A DNA stretch of 64,000 bases from Geothrix sp. (GTDB lineage: Bacteria > Acidobacteriota > Holophagae > Holophagales > Holophagaceae), in NCBI GenBank assembly GCA_030681515.1, contig JAUXSE010000053.1, positions 141,172-205,171 on the forward strand. Direction: 5' to 3'. Both the position numbers and the translations under genes were made by a program. The notes under the pieces are model-generated. The model was not told the DNA's origin. It did no database searches and saw nothing but the letters and a program-made list of their open reading frames with translations. Below, in pieces: positions 56,283 through 64,000 of this stretch (position 1 is its first letter; the number at the start of each line of letters is the position of its first letter).

Positions 56283-57572
56283 TCAGGCTCCTTTTCGGGG
56301 ATCGGTGATGACGCCGGTGATGGCGGAGGCGGCGGCCACCACCGGGCTGCAGAGGTAGACGAAGCCCGTGGGATTGCCCATGCGGCCCTTGAAGTTGCGG
56401 TTGGTGGTGCTGAGGGCCGTTTCGCCGTCCCCCAGGGCGCCTTCGTGGACGCCCAGGCAGGGCCCGCAGCCGGAGTTCATCACCACGGCGCCGGCCTTCA
56501 TGAAATCGTGGATGTAGCCCTTGTCCAGGGCCTGGGCGAAGATCTTGCTCGACGCCGGAAACACCAGCATCCGGGTGCCCTCCGCCACCTTCCTGCCCCG
56601 CAGGATGGCGGCGGCGTCCGCCAGATCATCCAGCCGCCCGTTGGTGCAGCTGCCGATGACGATCTGCTGGACCCTGACGCCCAGAACCTGGTCAATGGGC
56701 TTCACGTTGTCCACCATGTGCGGGCAGGCGATCTGGGGCACGAGCGCGGAGACATTGATCTCGACCGTGCGGACATAGGTGGCATCCGGATCGGGGGTCA
56801 CGCAGGAAATGGGGTCGGTGACCCCGGCCTCCTCCCGGAGGTAGCGGACGGTTTCCTCGTCCCCGGGCACGATGCCCGAGGTGGCACCGGCTTCCACGCT
56901 CATGTTGCAGATGGCGATGCGGCCGCTGGTGCTCATCTTCCGGATGGTCTCACCGTGGAATTCCAGCACCTTGTAGTTGGCGCCCTGGGCCGTCAGCCTT
57001 CCGATCAGGTGGAGGATGAAATCCTTCGGCCCCACGAAAGGCGGAAACTCGCCCGTGACCACGACCTTGATGGTGGCGGGAACCTCGATGTTCATGGCGA
57101 TGCCCAGGCTCCAGGCGGAGGCCATCTCCGTGGCGCCGACCCCGAAGCTGAAGGCACCCAGGGCGCCATGGCTGGTGGTGTGGGAATCCGTGCCCACCAC
57201 CACGAAGCCGGGCCGCACATAGCCATATTCCGGCAGGATCTGGTGGCAGATGCCGCCCACGTCGCCGCGGATGTCGTGGAACTTGGTGATGCCATGCTCG
57301 GCCACGAAGCCGCGGATCTTCTTCTGGTTCGTGGCGGTCTTGGGCGATTCAGCCGGCACGCGGTGGTCGAAGATGATGGCGATCCGGGAGGGATCCCACA
57401 CCTTGGCTTCCAGGCCCGTGCCTTCAAACACCTCATGGAACTGGTTGATCACCAGCGCCGCGTTCTCGTGGGACATGGCGAGATCCACCCGCGGTTCCAC
57501 CACCTCTCCCGCCGCCACGGACGGCAGGCCTGCCGCGCGGGCCAGGATCTTTTCAACGACCGTCATGCCCAT
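56283..57572 (-). CDS. leuC: LeuC/homoaconitase-family large subunit
   Basis: 429 aa from ATG 57572 (GGAGG four bases upstream; ATG 57566 also possible). HHR-type start SHENAAL, VGTDSHTTSHGALG, GSCTNGR and SGCGPCLG supply the 4Fe-4S cysteines. The length is that of the type-2 (archaeal-like) isomerases, which include enzymes active on isopropylmalate, citramalate and homoaconitate. Ends one base before leuD. Confidence 0.88.
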   Translation of the reverse strand: MGMTVVEKILARAAGLPSVAAGEVVEPRVDLAMSHENAALVINQFHEVFEGTGLEAKVWDPSRIAIIFDHRVPAESPKTATNQKKIRGFVAEHGITKFHDIRGDVGGICHQILPEYGYVRPGFVVVGTDSHTTSHGALGAFSFGVGATEMASAWSLGIAMNIEVPATIKVVVTGEFPPFVGPKDFILHLIGRLTAQGANYKVLEFHGETIRKMSTSGRIAICNMSVEAGATSGIVPGDEETVRYLREEAGVTDPISCVTPDPDATYVRTVEINVSALVPQIACPHMVDNVKPIDQVLGVRVQQIVIGSCTNGRLDDLADAAAILRGRKVAEGTRMLVFPASSKIFAQALDKGYIHDFMKAGAVVMNSGCGPCLGVHEGALGDGETALSTTNRNFKGRMGNPTGFVYLCSPVVAAASAITGVITDPRKGA

Positions 57573-57580
57573 AAAACCTC

Positions 57581-58789
57581 CTAGATCACGCCTTTGGCTT
57601 TCAGTTCGGCTTGCTCGGCCTCGGTGAGGCCGAGTGAGGAAAAGACTTGTTGGTTGTGTTGGCCCAGCGTGGGTGGAGCCGTTTCCACCAACCCAGGGGT
57701 CTTCTCGAACAGCGCCGTGAGGCCGAAGACCTCGATGTCGCCGAAGCCCGCCACCGGTACTTTCTGGAGCACCTGCCGGTGCTGTACCTGGGGCTGACGA
57801 AGAGCATCCTCCAGACTGAGAATGTCGCCACTGGGCACATCCTTCGCATTCAGTGCCTCTACCCAGAAACCGGTAGGTTTCTGGGCCAGCCGAGCCTCCA
57901 GCAGCGGCGTCAACTCCCGACGGTTCTTCTTGCGGGTATCGCGCTCCTGGAAGCGGGGATCCGCCTTCAACTCGGGAAGTTCCAGGACATCGCAGACGGC
58001 CTCCCACTGCTCCTGCTTGTTGGCCGCGATATTGACGTGGCCATCCTGGGTTTGGAACGTGCCGCTGGGCGCGGCGGTGAAGTTATCGTTGCCCATGAGG
58101 GCCGGCGGTTCGCCGCCGATGAGCAGGTTGGCCGCCACCCAGCCCATGAGGGGCATGATGCTGTCCAGCAGCGCCACGTCAATGGACTGCCCCTGCCCCG
58201 TGCGCTCCCGGTGGAACAGCGCCGCCATCACGGCGAAGGCGGCATTGAGACCACCCACGGTATCGCAGACGGGAAAGCCCGTGCGCAGGGGGTTCAGGCG
58301 CTCGTCGCCGTTCACGGCCATCTCGCCGGACAGGCCCTGGATGATCTGATCGTAGGCGGGCTTCAGGGCATCGGGCCCCGTCTGGCCGAAGCCCGAAATC
58401 GCGCAGTAGATGAGCCGCGGATTGATCTCCGTGAGGGTCTTGTAGCCCAGGCCCAGCCGCTCCATGACGCCCGGACGGAAGTTCTCCACCACCACATCCG
58501 CATCCTTGACCAGGCGACGGAACAGCTCCTTGCCCTCGGGCGACTTGGTGTTGAGGGTGATGGACAGCTTGTTGCAGTTCTGGGCCAGGAAGCTGGTGCC
58601 CATGAGCCGCTTGTTCAGCTCCGGGACGATGCCCAGCTTGCGGGCCAGATCACCGTCCTTGGGGTTCTCCACCTTGATGACCTCGGCCCCGAGCAGGGCC
58701 AGGTGCAGCGTGGTGAAGGGACCGGACAGCACATTCGTAAGATCCAGGACCTTGATGCCTGAGAGGATTTTGTTTTTCATCTTGTTCAC
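57581..58789 (-). CDS. Class III (CaiB/BaiF) CoA-transferase
   Basis: 402 aa. VLDLTNVLSGPFTTLHLALLGAEVIKVE, the catalytic Asp region GDLAR and YCAISGFGQTGP are class III features. These enzymes move CoA between dicarboxylic acids; members include succinyl-CoA:citramalate and succinyl-CoA:hydroxymethylglutarate transferases. It lies between an HMG-CoA-lyase-like gene and leuC. A repeat block (58786-58895) provides the upstream sequence and ribosome site. Confidence 0.9.
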   Translation of the reverse strand: MNKMKNKILSGIKVLDLTNVLSGPFTTLHLALLGAEVIKVENPKDGDLARKLGIVPELNKRLMGTSFLAQNCNKLSITLNTKSPEGKELFRRLVKDADVVVENFRPGVMERLGLGYKTLTEINPRLIYCAISGFGQTGPDALKPAYDQIIQGLSGEMAVNGDERLNPLRTGFPVCDTVGGLNAAFAVMAALFHRERTGQGQSIDVALLDSIMPLMGWVAANLLIGGEPPALMGNDNFTAAPSGTFQTQDGHVNIAANKQEQWEAVCDVLELPELKADPRFQERDTRKKNRRELTPLLEARLAQKPTGFWVEALNAKDVPSGDILSLEDALRQPQVQHRQVLQKVPVAGFGDIEVFGLTALFEKTPGLVETAPPTLGQHNQQVFSSLGLTEAEQAELKAKGVI

Positions 58790-58895
58790 CGTTCCTCACC
58801 GTTCCTCACCGGTTTCCAGTCTTTTCCCGGCACCAGCCGCCGGATCTCCGGTTTCGGAGCCCCCATATTGACGAGGAACGGTGAGGGACGGTGAG
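58786..58895. repeat. Inverted repeat block joining lyase 3' end to transferase 5' end
   Basis: GTTCCTCACC occurs twice in tandem (58791-58810) and its complement reappears at 58873-58895 (GAGGAACGGTGAGGGACGGTG). The arms enclose about 60 bp. The block encodes the last ~30 residues of the lyase and includes the ribosome site of the transferase gene. Confidence 0.75.
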
Positions 58896-59800
58896 AAAGA
58901 AGAACCCGATTGGATGGGCCCGGTCTTGTAGACGCAGCCGGGCAGTTCCCGGCCAAGGTGGGCGGCCACGTCCCGGGTCACGCCGATGAGGGTGGCGAGG
59001 TTGATGTCCGTGCGCTGGCCCGTGCGCTGGAGGCCATGCACCAGATCCTCCGTCGCCACGTTCCCGGCGGCCACCTTGGTGAAGGGGCAGCCGCCGAGGC
59101 CGCCGAAGCTGGTCTCGACGGCCCTGGCGCCCGCCTCCATGGCCGCGTAGACGCTGGCCATGCCCAGGCCGTAGGTATCGTGGATGTGGGCGGTGACTTC
59201 GGCGGAGGGATCCAGTGCCAGCACCTTCTGCACATAGCGCCCTACCTGGGCGGGGTGGGCGTGGCCCGCCGTGTCCGCCAGGCTGATGGAGGTCAGTCCG
59301 GCCTCCAGGTAGGCGGCCACGATGCCCATGACGCGGGCCTCGTCAATGGCCCCCTCGAACCCGCAGCCGAAGGCGCTCTGCACGCTCACCTGCACCTTCC
59401 GCCCGGCATTCTGGCCTTCCAGGGCCGTGGCGATGATGCGGCGGGTGGCGTCCTCCGTGCCCATGCCGGTGTTCTTCCGGCTGTGGGTCTCCGAGGCGGA
59501 CACGCCCATGCAGATGAGCGGTACGCCCACCTCCAGGGCCCGCTCCAGCCCCTTCTCGTTGAGCACCAGGCCCGACAGCACGGCGGGGTGGGATTCCTTC
59601 GCGAGGATGCGGAACAGCTCATCCGTATCCGCCATCTGGGGCACCTTGTCGCCCCGCACGAAGGAGCCCACCTGGACGATGTCCACGCCCGAATCCGCCA
59701 CGCGGCGGATCCAGTCGAGCTTGATCTCCGTCGGCACCACGGCTGATTCAGCCTGGAGGCCATCGCGGGGACCGACTTCGTGGATGAGGACGTGGTTCAT
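58796..59800 (-). CDS. HMG-CoA lyase-family protein (possible citramalyl-CoA lyase)
   Basis: 334 aa; ATG 59800 with GAGG six bases upstream. EVGPRDGLQ, AHIHDTYGLG and GLGGCPF with the catalytic Cys are intact DRE-TIM features. The usual E-TTSFV is replaced by QVGSFV. (R)-citramalyl-CoA lyases belong to this family. The C-terminal ~30 residues come from a repeat block and look non-native. Eight bases after the dehydrogenase gene. Confidence 0.88.
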   Translation of the reverse strand: MNHVLIHEVGPRDGLQAESAVVPTEIKLDWIRRVADSGVDIVQVGSFVRGDKVPQMADTDELFRILAKESHPAVLSGLVLNEKGLERALEVGVPLICMGVSASETHSRKNTGMGTEDATRRIIATALEGQNAGRKVQVSVQSAFGCGFEGAIDEARVMGIVAAYLEAGLTSISLADTAGHAHPAQVGRYVQKVLALDPSAEVTAHIHDTYGLGMASVYAAMEAGARAVETSFGGLGGCPFTKVAAGNVATEDLVHGLQRTGQRTDINLATLIGVTRDVAAHLGRELPGCVYKTGPIQSGSSFSPSLTVPRQYGGSETGDPAAGAGKRLETGEER

Positions 59801-59808
59801 GGTGTGCC

Positions 59809-60927
59809 TCAGAGCTTGCGTGCAATGGCCTCGCCCATCTCAAGGGTCGTGGCGCTGCCGCCCATATCGTAGGTGCGGACCTTGCCTTCGGCGATGACCT
59901 CAGCCACCGCCTTCTCCAGCCGGGTGCCCTTCTCGGTCTCCCCCAGCCAGTCCAGCATCATCTTGGCGGCGAGGATGGTGGCGATGGGGTTCACCTTGTA
60001 CTGGCCCGCGTACTTCGGGGCGCTGCCATGGCTGGGTTCGAACACGGCCAGCTTCTCGCCGATGTTGCCCGAACATCCGAAACCGAGGCCGCCCACCATC
60101 TGGGCCCCGAGATCGCTGATGATGTCGCCGAAGAGGTTCGTCGCCACCATCACGCCGTAGTTCTTCGGGTTCTTCAGCATCCACATGGTGATGGCATCCA
60201 CGTTCGCATCGTCCATCTGGATGCCCGGATAGTCCTTGGCGATGCGCTGGCCGGTTTCCAGGAACATGCCTTCCGTGGCGCGCACCACATTGGCCTTGTG
60301 GATGACCGTGACCTTGGGATAGCCGAACTTTTTCGCATACTCGAAGGCGGCGCGGATGATGCGGTCGCACCCCTTCTTCGTGTTCACCTTGCAGGTGATG
60401 GCGAACTGGTCGCCGGGAAGGTCCGCGAAATGGCCGAAGGGCTTGCTGAGCTTCTTCAGGGTTTCCTTCAGTTCATCGGGCACGGGGCTGAATTCCACGC
60501 CGGCATAGAGATCCTCGGTGTTTTCGCGGAACACCACCATGTCTATGCCTTCCTGGTAGTTCAGCGGGTTGCCCGGATAGGCCTTGCAGGGCCGCAGGCA
60601 GGTGTAGAGGTCGAACATCTGCCGCATGCGGACGATGGGGCTGCGGTAGATGAGCCCCTTGCCCTTCAGTTCAGGCGCCAGCTCCGCCTCGGCGTCCTTC
60701 ACGGGCTTGGAGGTGATGGCGCCGAACATGGCGGCGTGGCTGCTCTTCAGCAGATCAATGGTGCGCTGGGGGAAGGATTCGCCCTCCTTGCACCAGAACT
60801 CCCAGCCGATATCCCCGTGGGTGTAGGTGGCATCGAATTTCAGCGCGTCGAGGCAGATCTTCGCCGCCTCCATGACCTCGATCCCGACACCGTCTCCGGG
60901 CAACCACGCGATGTTGTACTGGCTCAT
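59809..60927 (-). CDS. Isocitrate/isopropylmalate dehydrogenase-family enzyme
   Basis: 372 aa. WLPGDGVGIEV start, RMRQMFDLYTCLRP substrate loop, VFRENTEDLYAG, NLFGDIISDLGA and HGSAPKYAGQ are the beta-decarboxylating dehydrogenase motifs. The substrate loop is neither classical LeuB nor classical IDH. First gene of the operon; AAGGAG nine bases upstream. The 156-bp gap before it towards polA holds no gene I can support. Confidence 0.88.
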   Translation of the reverse strand: MSQYNIAWLPGDGVGIEVMEAAKICLDALKFDATYTHGDIGWEFWCKEGESFPQRTIDLLKSSHAAMFGAITSKPVKDAEAELAPELKGKGLIYRSPIVRMRQMFDLYTCLRPCKAYPGNPLNYQEGIDMVVFRENTEDLYAGVEFSPVPDELKETLKKLSKPFGHFADLPGDQFAITCKVNTKKGCDRIIRAAFEYAKKFGYPKVTVIHKANVVRATEGMFLETGQRIAKDYPGIQMDDANVDAITMWMLKNPKNYGVMVATNLFGDIISDLGAQMVGGLGFGCSGNIGEKLAVFEPSHGSAPKYAGQYKVNPIATILAAKMMLDWLGETEKGTRLEKAVAEVIAEGKVRTYDMGGSATTLEMGEAIARKL

Positions 60928-61083
60928 GGCCGGGCTCCTTCAGGGGAATGAGGCTGCTGATCCAGGCGCCACCGCGCCGGATCTGCCCAATCATGACCTC
61001 ACCGTTAGGTTTGATCGCGGTCACCCATCACAAAACCTCCCAAAAACGCATCAACCGCGAACCTGGGGCAACAAAGTGTCAAA

Positions 61084-63894
61084 TCACTTGCAAGCCAACC
61101 AACTGGCCCCCGTGCGCACCTCGGCCGCGAGCTTGACGCCCAGGGCGCCCAGGTCATCGGCGCCTTCCATGGCCTCCTTCAGCAGGGCGGAAGCCCGGTC
61201 CACTTCCCCCGGCGGCGCCTCCATCAGCAGTTCATCGTGGACCTGCAGCAGCAGTCGCGCCTGAAGACCCGAGGCCTTCAGGCTGCGGTGCAGCCGCACC
61301 ATGGCCCGGCGCATGAGGTCGGCGGCGGTGCCCTGCACGATGGTGTTCACGGCCTCGCGCAGACCCTGCGCCTGGAACTGCTTGTTGGGGCTCTCCAGCT
61401 CGGGGATGCGGCGGATGCGGCCCCAGTGCGTGCGGACGAGGCCTTCCGCCAGGGCCTTCTCCTTGGCGCCCTCGATCCAGGCGGCCACCCTGGGCATGCG
61501 TTGGAAGTAGCGTTCGATGAAGGCCTTGGCCTCCTTCTGGGTGATGCCCAGGTTCGCCGCCAGCGCGAAGGCGCCCTGGCCGTAGAGCAGGCCGAAGTTC
61601 ACGGCCTTGGCCCTGCCGCGGTCGTCGGCGCTCACCTCGTCCATGGGCACGCCCATCACTTCCGAGGCCGTACGGCGATGGATGTCTTCGCCGGCCGCGA
61701 AGGCCGCCAGCAGCACGGGATCCTGGGCCAGGGCCGCGACCACCCGCAGCTCGATCTGGCTGTAGTCCGCGTCCAGCAGCACCCAGCCAGGCTCGGGCAC
61801 GAAGGCGCCGCGGATGGCGCGACCCTCCTCGGTGCGGATGGGAATGTTCTGCAGGTTGGGATCGCTGGAGGCCAGCCGCCCCGATGCCACCGCCGCCTGG
61901 TGCAGCCGGGTGTGCACGCGCCCCGTGACAGGATTCACCATCTGCGGCAGAGCCTCGACATAGGTGCCCAGCAGCTTCACCATCTGCCGGTGCCGCAGCA
62001 GCTCGCTGGCGATCTCGGCGCCCTGCTCCTTCGCCAGCTCCTGGAGCACATCCTCATCGGTGCTGGGGGCCTTGGTCTTGCCGGTGTATTTCACGGGCTT
62101 GTAGCCCAGCTTGCCGAAGAGGATGGCACCGAGTTGGGTGGGACTGTTCAGGTTGAAGGGTTCGCCGGCGAGTTCGAGTACACGGGCTTCTGCGCGTTTG
62201 CGCTCGCCGTGCATGCGCACGGCGAGTTGGGAAAGGACATTCAGGTCGAGCCGGACTCCGTGACCCTCGAGGGACGCCAGCACCTCCACCAGGGGCAGGT
62301 CCACTTCTTCGTAGAGGCGCTTCAATTGGCCGTCCGTCAGCTTGGCCCGCAGGTTGTCGCAGAGCCGCAGGGCCAAATCCGCGTCCTCGGCGGCGTACTG
62401 CACGGCAGGCTCGAACTCGGCCTCGTCGAAGCGTTTCTGCGCCTTGCCCTTCCCAACGATCTCTTCAAAGGCGATGGGCTTCACGTCCAGAAGGCGCACG
62501 GAAAGGTCATCCAGATTGTGGCGGACGCCACTTTCCAGCAGGAAGCTCAGCACCATGCTGTCGTCCGCCAGCCCCGCCACCGGCAGGCCGTGGCGGGCCA
62601 GCACCTGGAAGTCGTATTTGAGGTTCTGGCCGCACTTGCCCACCGCTGCGTCCGCCAGCAGCGGCATCAGAATGCGTCGAACCTCGGCGAAAGGCAGGTT
62701 CCGGTAATCGAGATGGGGCGCCAGTTCCGCGAAGAAGGCCGCCGCGTCCCCCCGCAGATCCAGCAGGGATGCGGGCAGACCGCTATCCGGCAACAGGCCG
62801 GGAAGCGAGCCTTCCGTATCGGCCGTGGCTGGTTTCAGGTGCGCCAGCGGAACATACAGGCCTTCGTTGGGCGCCCAGGCCAGGCTCAGGCCCACGATGT
62901 GGCCCCGGGTGGGATCCAGGCTGGTGGTTTCCGTATCCAGGCCGAAACGGCCCGCGGCGCGGCAGGCGGCCACGGCGGCTTCGAGCTCCGCCAGCGTGGA
63001 CGCGGCCCGGTACTTCCGCTCGCTGCCCGCCTGCTGGGCGCTTGGCGTGAACTCCTTGGTGAGGGCCTGGAAGCCCAGGGCCTTGAAAGTCTCCCGGGCC
63101 TTGGCCTCGTCCAGGCCGGCATAGGCGAGATCCCTGGGATGCAGGGGCAGGTCGAGGTCCGTCACCACGGTGACCAGGCGCCTGGTGAGATCCAGCCATC
63201 CGGATTCCGCGTGGAGGGCGGCCTCCAGACCCTCGCGCTGCCTGGGTTTGAGATCGGCCTTGGCGGCGATGACACCATCGAGGCTTCCGAACTTCTCCAG
63301 CAGCAGCGCCGCGCCCTTTTCGCCGATGCCGGGCACGCCTTTCACGTTGTCGGAGGCATCCCCCACCAGGCTGAGGAAGTCCACCACCTGCTCGGGCCAC
63401 ACGCCCATGCGGCCCTTCACGCCCTCGCGGTCGTGCCACACCTCGCCATCCTTGGTGTTCAACACCTGGATGCGGAGCTCGTCGTCCACCAGCTGCAGCA
63501 GGTCCTTGTCCGGGCTGACGATGACCGCGGGAAGACCCAGGGCGGCGGACTCCCGGGCCAGGGTGGCCATCACGTCGTCCGCCTCGTAGCCGTGCAGTTC
63601 CACGATGGGGATATTGAGCGCCTCCACCAGCTGGCGGATCATGGGGATCTGCGGGCGCAGATCCTCCGGCATGGCGTCCCGGTTGGCCTTGTACTCCGGG
63701 TAGATCTCATGCCGGAAGGTGGGCTCCGGCGTGTCGAACACGCAGGCGATGTGGGTGGGTTTGTGCTTTTCCAGCAGCTGCAGCACCAGCCGCGTGAACG
63801 TGTACGCCGCGCCGTTCTTCAACCTCGGATTGGCGAAATAGGCCCGAAAAATGAAGGCGAAAGTGTCGATCAGATATAGGCGATCCTCAGCCAC
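61084..63894 (-). CDS. polA: DNA polymerase I
   Basis: 936 aa from GTG 63894. 5'-3' exonuclease (residues ~1-290: SPDKDLLQLV, GDASDNVKGVPGIGEKGA), proofreading 3'-5' exonuclease with DTET, NLKYD and YAAEDAD all intact, and the polymerase domain (DADYSQIELRV, RAKAVNFGLLYGQGA, QVHDELLMEAP). Full length. Its start codon lies just beyond a duplicated copy of its own first codons. Confidence 0.97.
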   Translation of the reverse strand: MAEDRLYLIDTFAFIFRAYFANPRLKNGAAYTFTRLVLQLLEKHKPTHIACVFDTPEPTFRHEIYPEYKANRDAMPEDLRPQIPMIRQLVEALNIPIVELHGYEADDVMATLARESAALGLPAVIVSPDKDLLQLVDDELRIQVLNTKDGEVWHDREGVKGRMGVWPEQVVDFLSLVGDASDNVKGVPGIGEKGAALLLEKFGSLDGVIAAKADLKPRQREGLEAALHAESGWLDLTRRLVTVVTDLDLPLHPRDLAYAGLDEAKARETFKALGFQALTKEFTPSAQQAGSERKYRAASTLAELEAAVAACRAAGRFGLDTETTSLDPTRGHIVGLSLAWAPNEGLYVPLAHLKPATADTEGSLPGLLPDSGLPASLLDLRGDAAAFFAELAPHLDYRNLPFAEVRRILMPLLADAAVGKCGQNLKYDFQVLARHGLPVAGLADDSMVLSFLLESGVRHNLDDLSVRLLDVKPIAFEEIVGKGKAQKRFDEAEFEPAVQYAAEDADLALRLCDNLRAKLTDGQLKRLYEEVDLPLVEVLASLEGHGVRLDLNVLSQLAVRMHGERKRAEARVLELAGEPFNLNSPTQLGAILFGKLGYKPVKYTGKTKAPSTDEDVLQELAKEQGAEIASELLRHRQMVKLLGTYVEALPQMVNPVTGRVHTRLHQAAVASGRLASSDPNLQNIPIRTEEGRAIRGAFVPEPGWVLLDADYSQIELRVVAALAQDPVLLAAFAAGEDIHRRTASEVMGVPMDEVSADDRGRAKAVNFGLLYGQGAFALAANLGITQKEAKAFIERYFQRMPRVAAWIEGAKEKALAEGLVRTHWGRIRRIPELESPNKQFQAQGLREAVNTIVQGTAADLMRRAMVRLHRSLKASGLQARLLLQVHDELLMEAPPGEVDRASALLKEAMEGADDLGALGVKLAAEVRTGASWLACK

Positions 63895-64000
63895 AGATCA
63901 CCTCCACGCTCAACGGCGAGGTCTCGCGTATCCGCGCAGCGGATACCGAGAGAATGAACGCGAAGGTATCAATCAGATAAAGGCGATCCTCAGCCACAGA
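63852..64000 (-). repeat. Duplicated polA start region with hairpin between copies
   Basis: 63852-63898 (start of polA) recurs at 63954-64000 with five mismatches. Between them is a hairpin: GTATCCGC-GCA-GCGGATAC (63928-63946) extended by TCTCG/CGAGA. The upstream copy begins with its own GTG (63997) and would encode MAEDRLYLIDTFAFI then 20 unrelated residues, ending at a TGA that overlaps the polA start. It continues beyond the window edge only by its upstream region. Confidence 0.85.

Noticed and set aside
60755..61024. Leader peptide or attenuator upstream of the isocitrate/isopropylmalate dehydrogenase-like gene
   Set aside because: The frame has no run of Leu, Ile or Val codons and no terminator/antiterminator pair could be seen. 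Most of it overlaps the dehydrogenase gene.
61237..63879. 880-codon plus-strand frame opposite polA
   Set aside because: Pure antisense of a complete DNA polymerase I; low-complexity His/Gln/Gly composition and no ribosome site.

Overview
The window (64 kb, GC-rich, strongly GC-biased third codon positions) looks like the chromosome of an anaerobic or microaerobic metal-reducing type bacterium. A 13-heme secreted c-type cytochrome, a System II cytochrome c maturation pair (ResB and CcsA), archaeal-type LeuC/LeuD proteins and the general gene set suggest an acidobacterium of the Geothrix/Holophaga kind. That placement is an inference from gene content only; no database search was possible.

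Layout. (1) 1-8633, plus strand: an electron-transfer cluster with an NHL-repeat protein cut by the window edge, a 13-heme cytochrome, ResB, a lipoprotein, CcsA, a B12-binding radical SAM enzyme and an exported OB-fold protein. (2) 8705-10368, minus strand: an AbiE-type toxin-antitoxin pair. (3) 10542-31844: a 21.3-kb integrated element inserted at the 3' half of a tRNA-Arg(ACG) gene. It is bounded by perfect 45-bp direct repeats, and the native tRNA terminator has been left stranded on the far side. (4) 31894-63894: ordinary chromosome, with a GlpD-like oxidase, an MFS transporter, an SDR, a DUF502 protein, PgsA, QueG, SpeA, DinB, 3-hydroxyacyl-CoA dehydrogenase, a MacB/FtsX-like ABC exporter with an AraC-type membrane regulator, PurD, an NhaR-like regulator, an HPF-like protein, NfeD with an SPFH protein, YqhA, a P-type ATPase, Tpx, a five-gene CoA-transferase/lyase/isomerase/dehydrogenase operon, and DNA polymerase I.

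The element is the most unusual part. Nearly all its genes lie on the plus strand and overlap by 4 bp (ATGA/GTGA/TTGA). The early part carries small unknown genes and a rolling-circle HUH Rep with a small HTH protein. Five perfectly phased 11-bp repeats follow. The late part encodes a 574-aa acidic coiled-coil protein, a transglutaminase-like cysteine protease, five consecutive proteins ending in a C-terminal membrane helix (three share the tail motif [WF]-x-D-x-[ED]-x-[IV]-P-G-x-K-N), a 683-aa multidomain protein, a basic membrane protein, several small beta-rich proteins and a membrane-anchored lytic transglycosylase. The 3' end holds toxin-antitoxin-like genes and a tyrosine integrase. I see no terminase, portal, tail, Zot or HerA/FtsK-type ATPase. 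The best reading is an integrated tailless, probably membrane-containing phage that replicates by rolling circle (corticovirus- or FLiP-like in style), much larger than known members and not recognisably one of them.

Other points worth attention: the five-gene operon at 55790-60927 could form a reversible citramalyl-CoA / 2-oxobutyrate route; polA is preceded by a second copy of its first 15 codons differing only at synonymous positions; and phage-tail-like beta domains are inserted between hemes of the large cytochrome.
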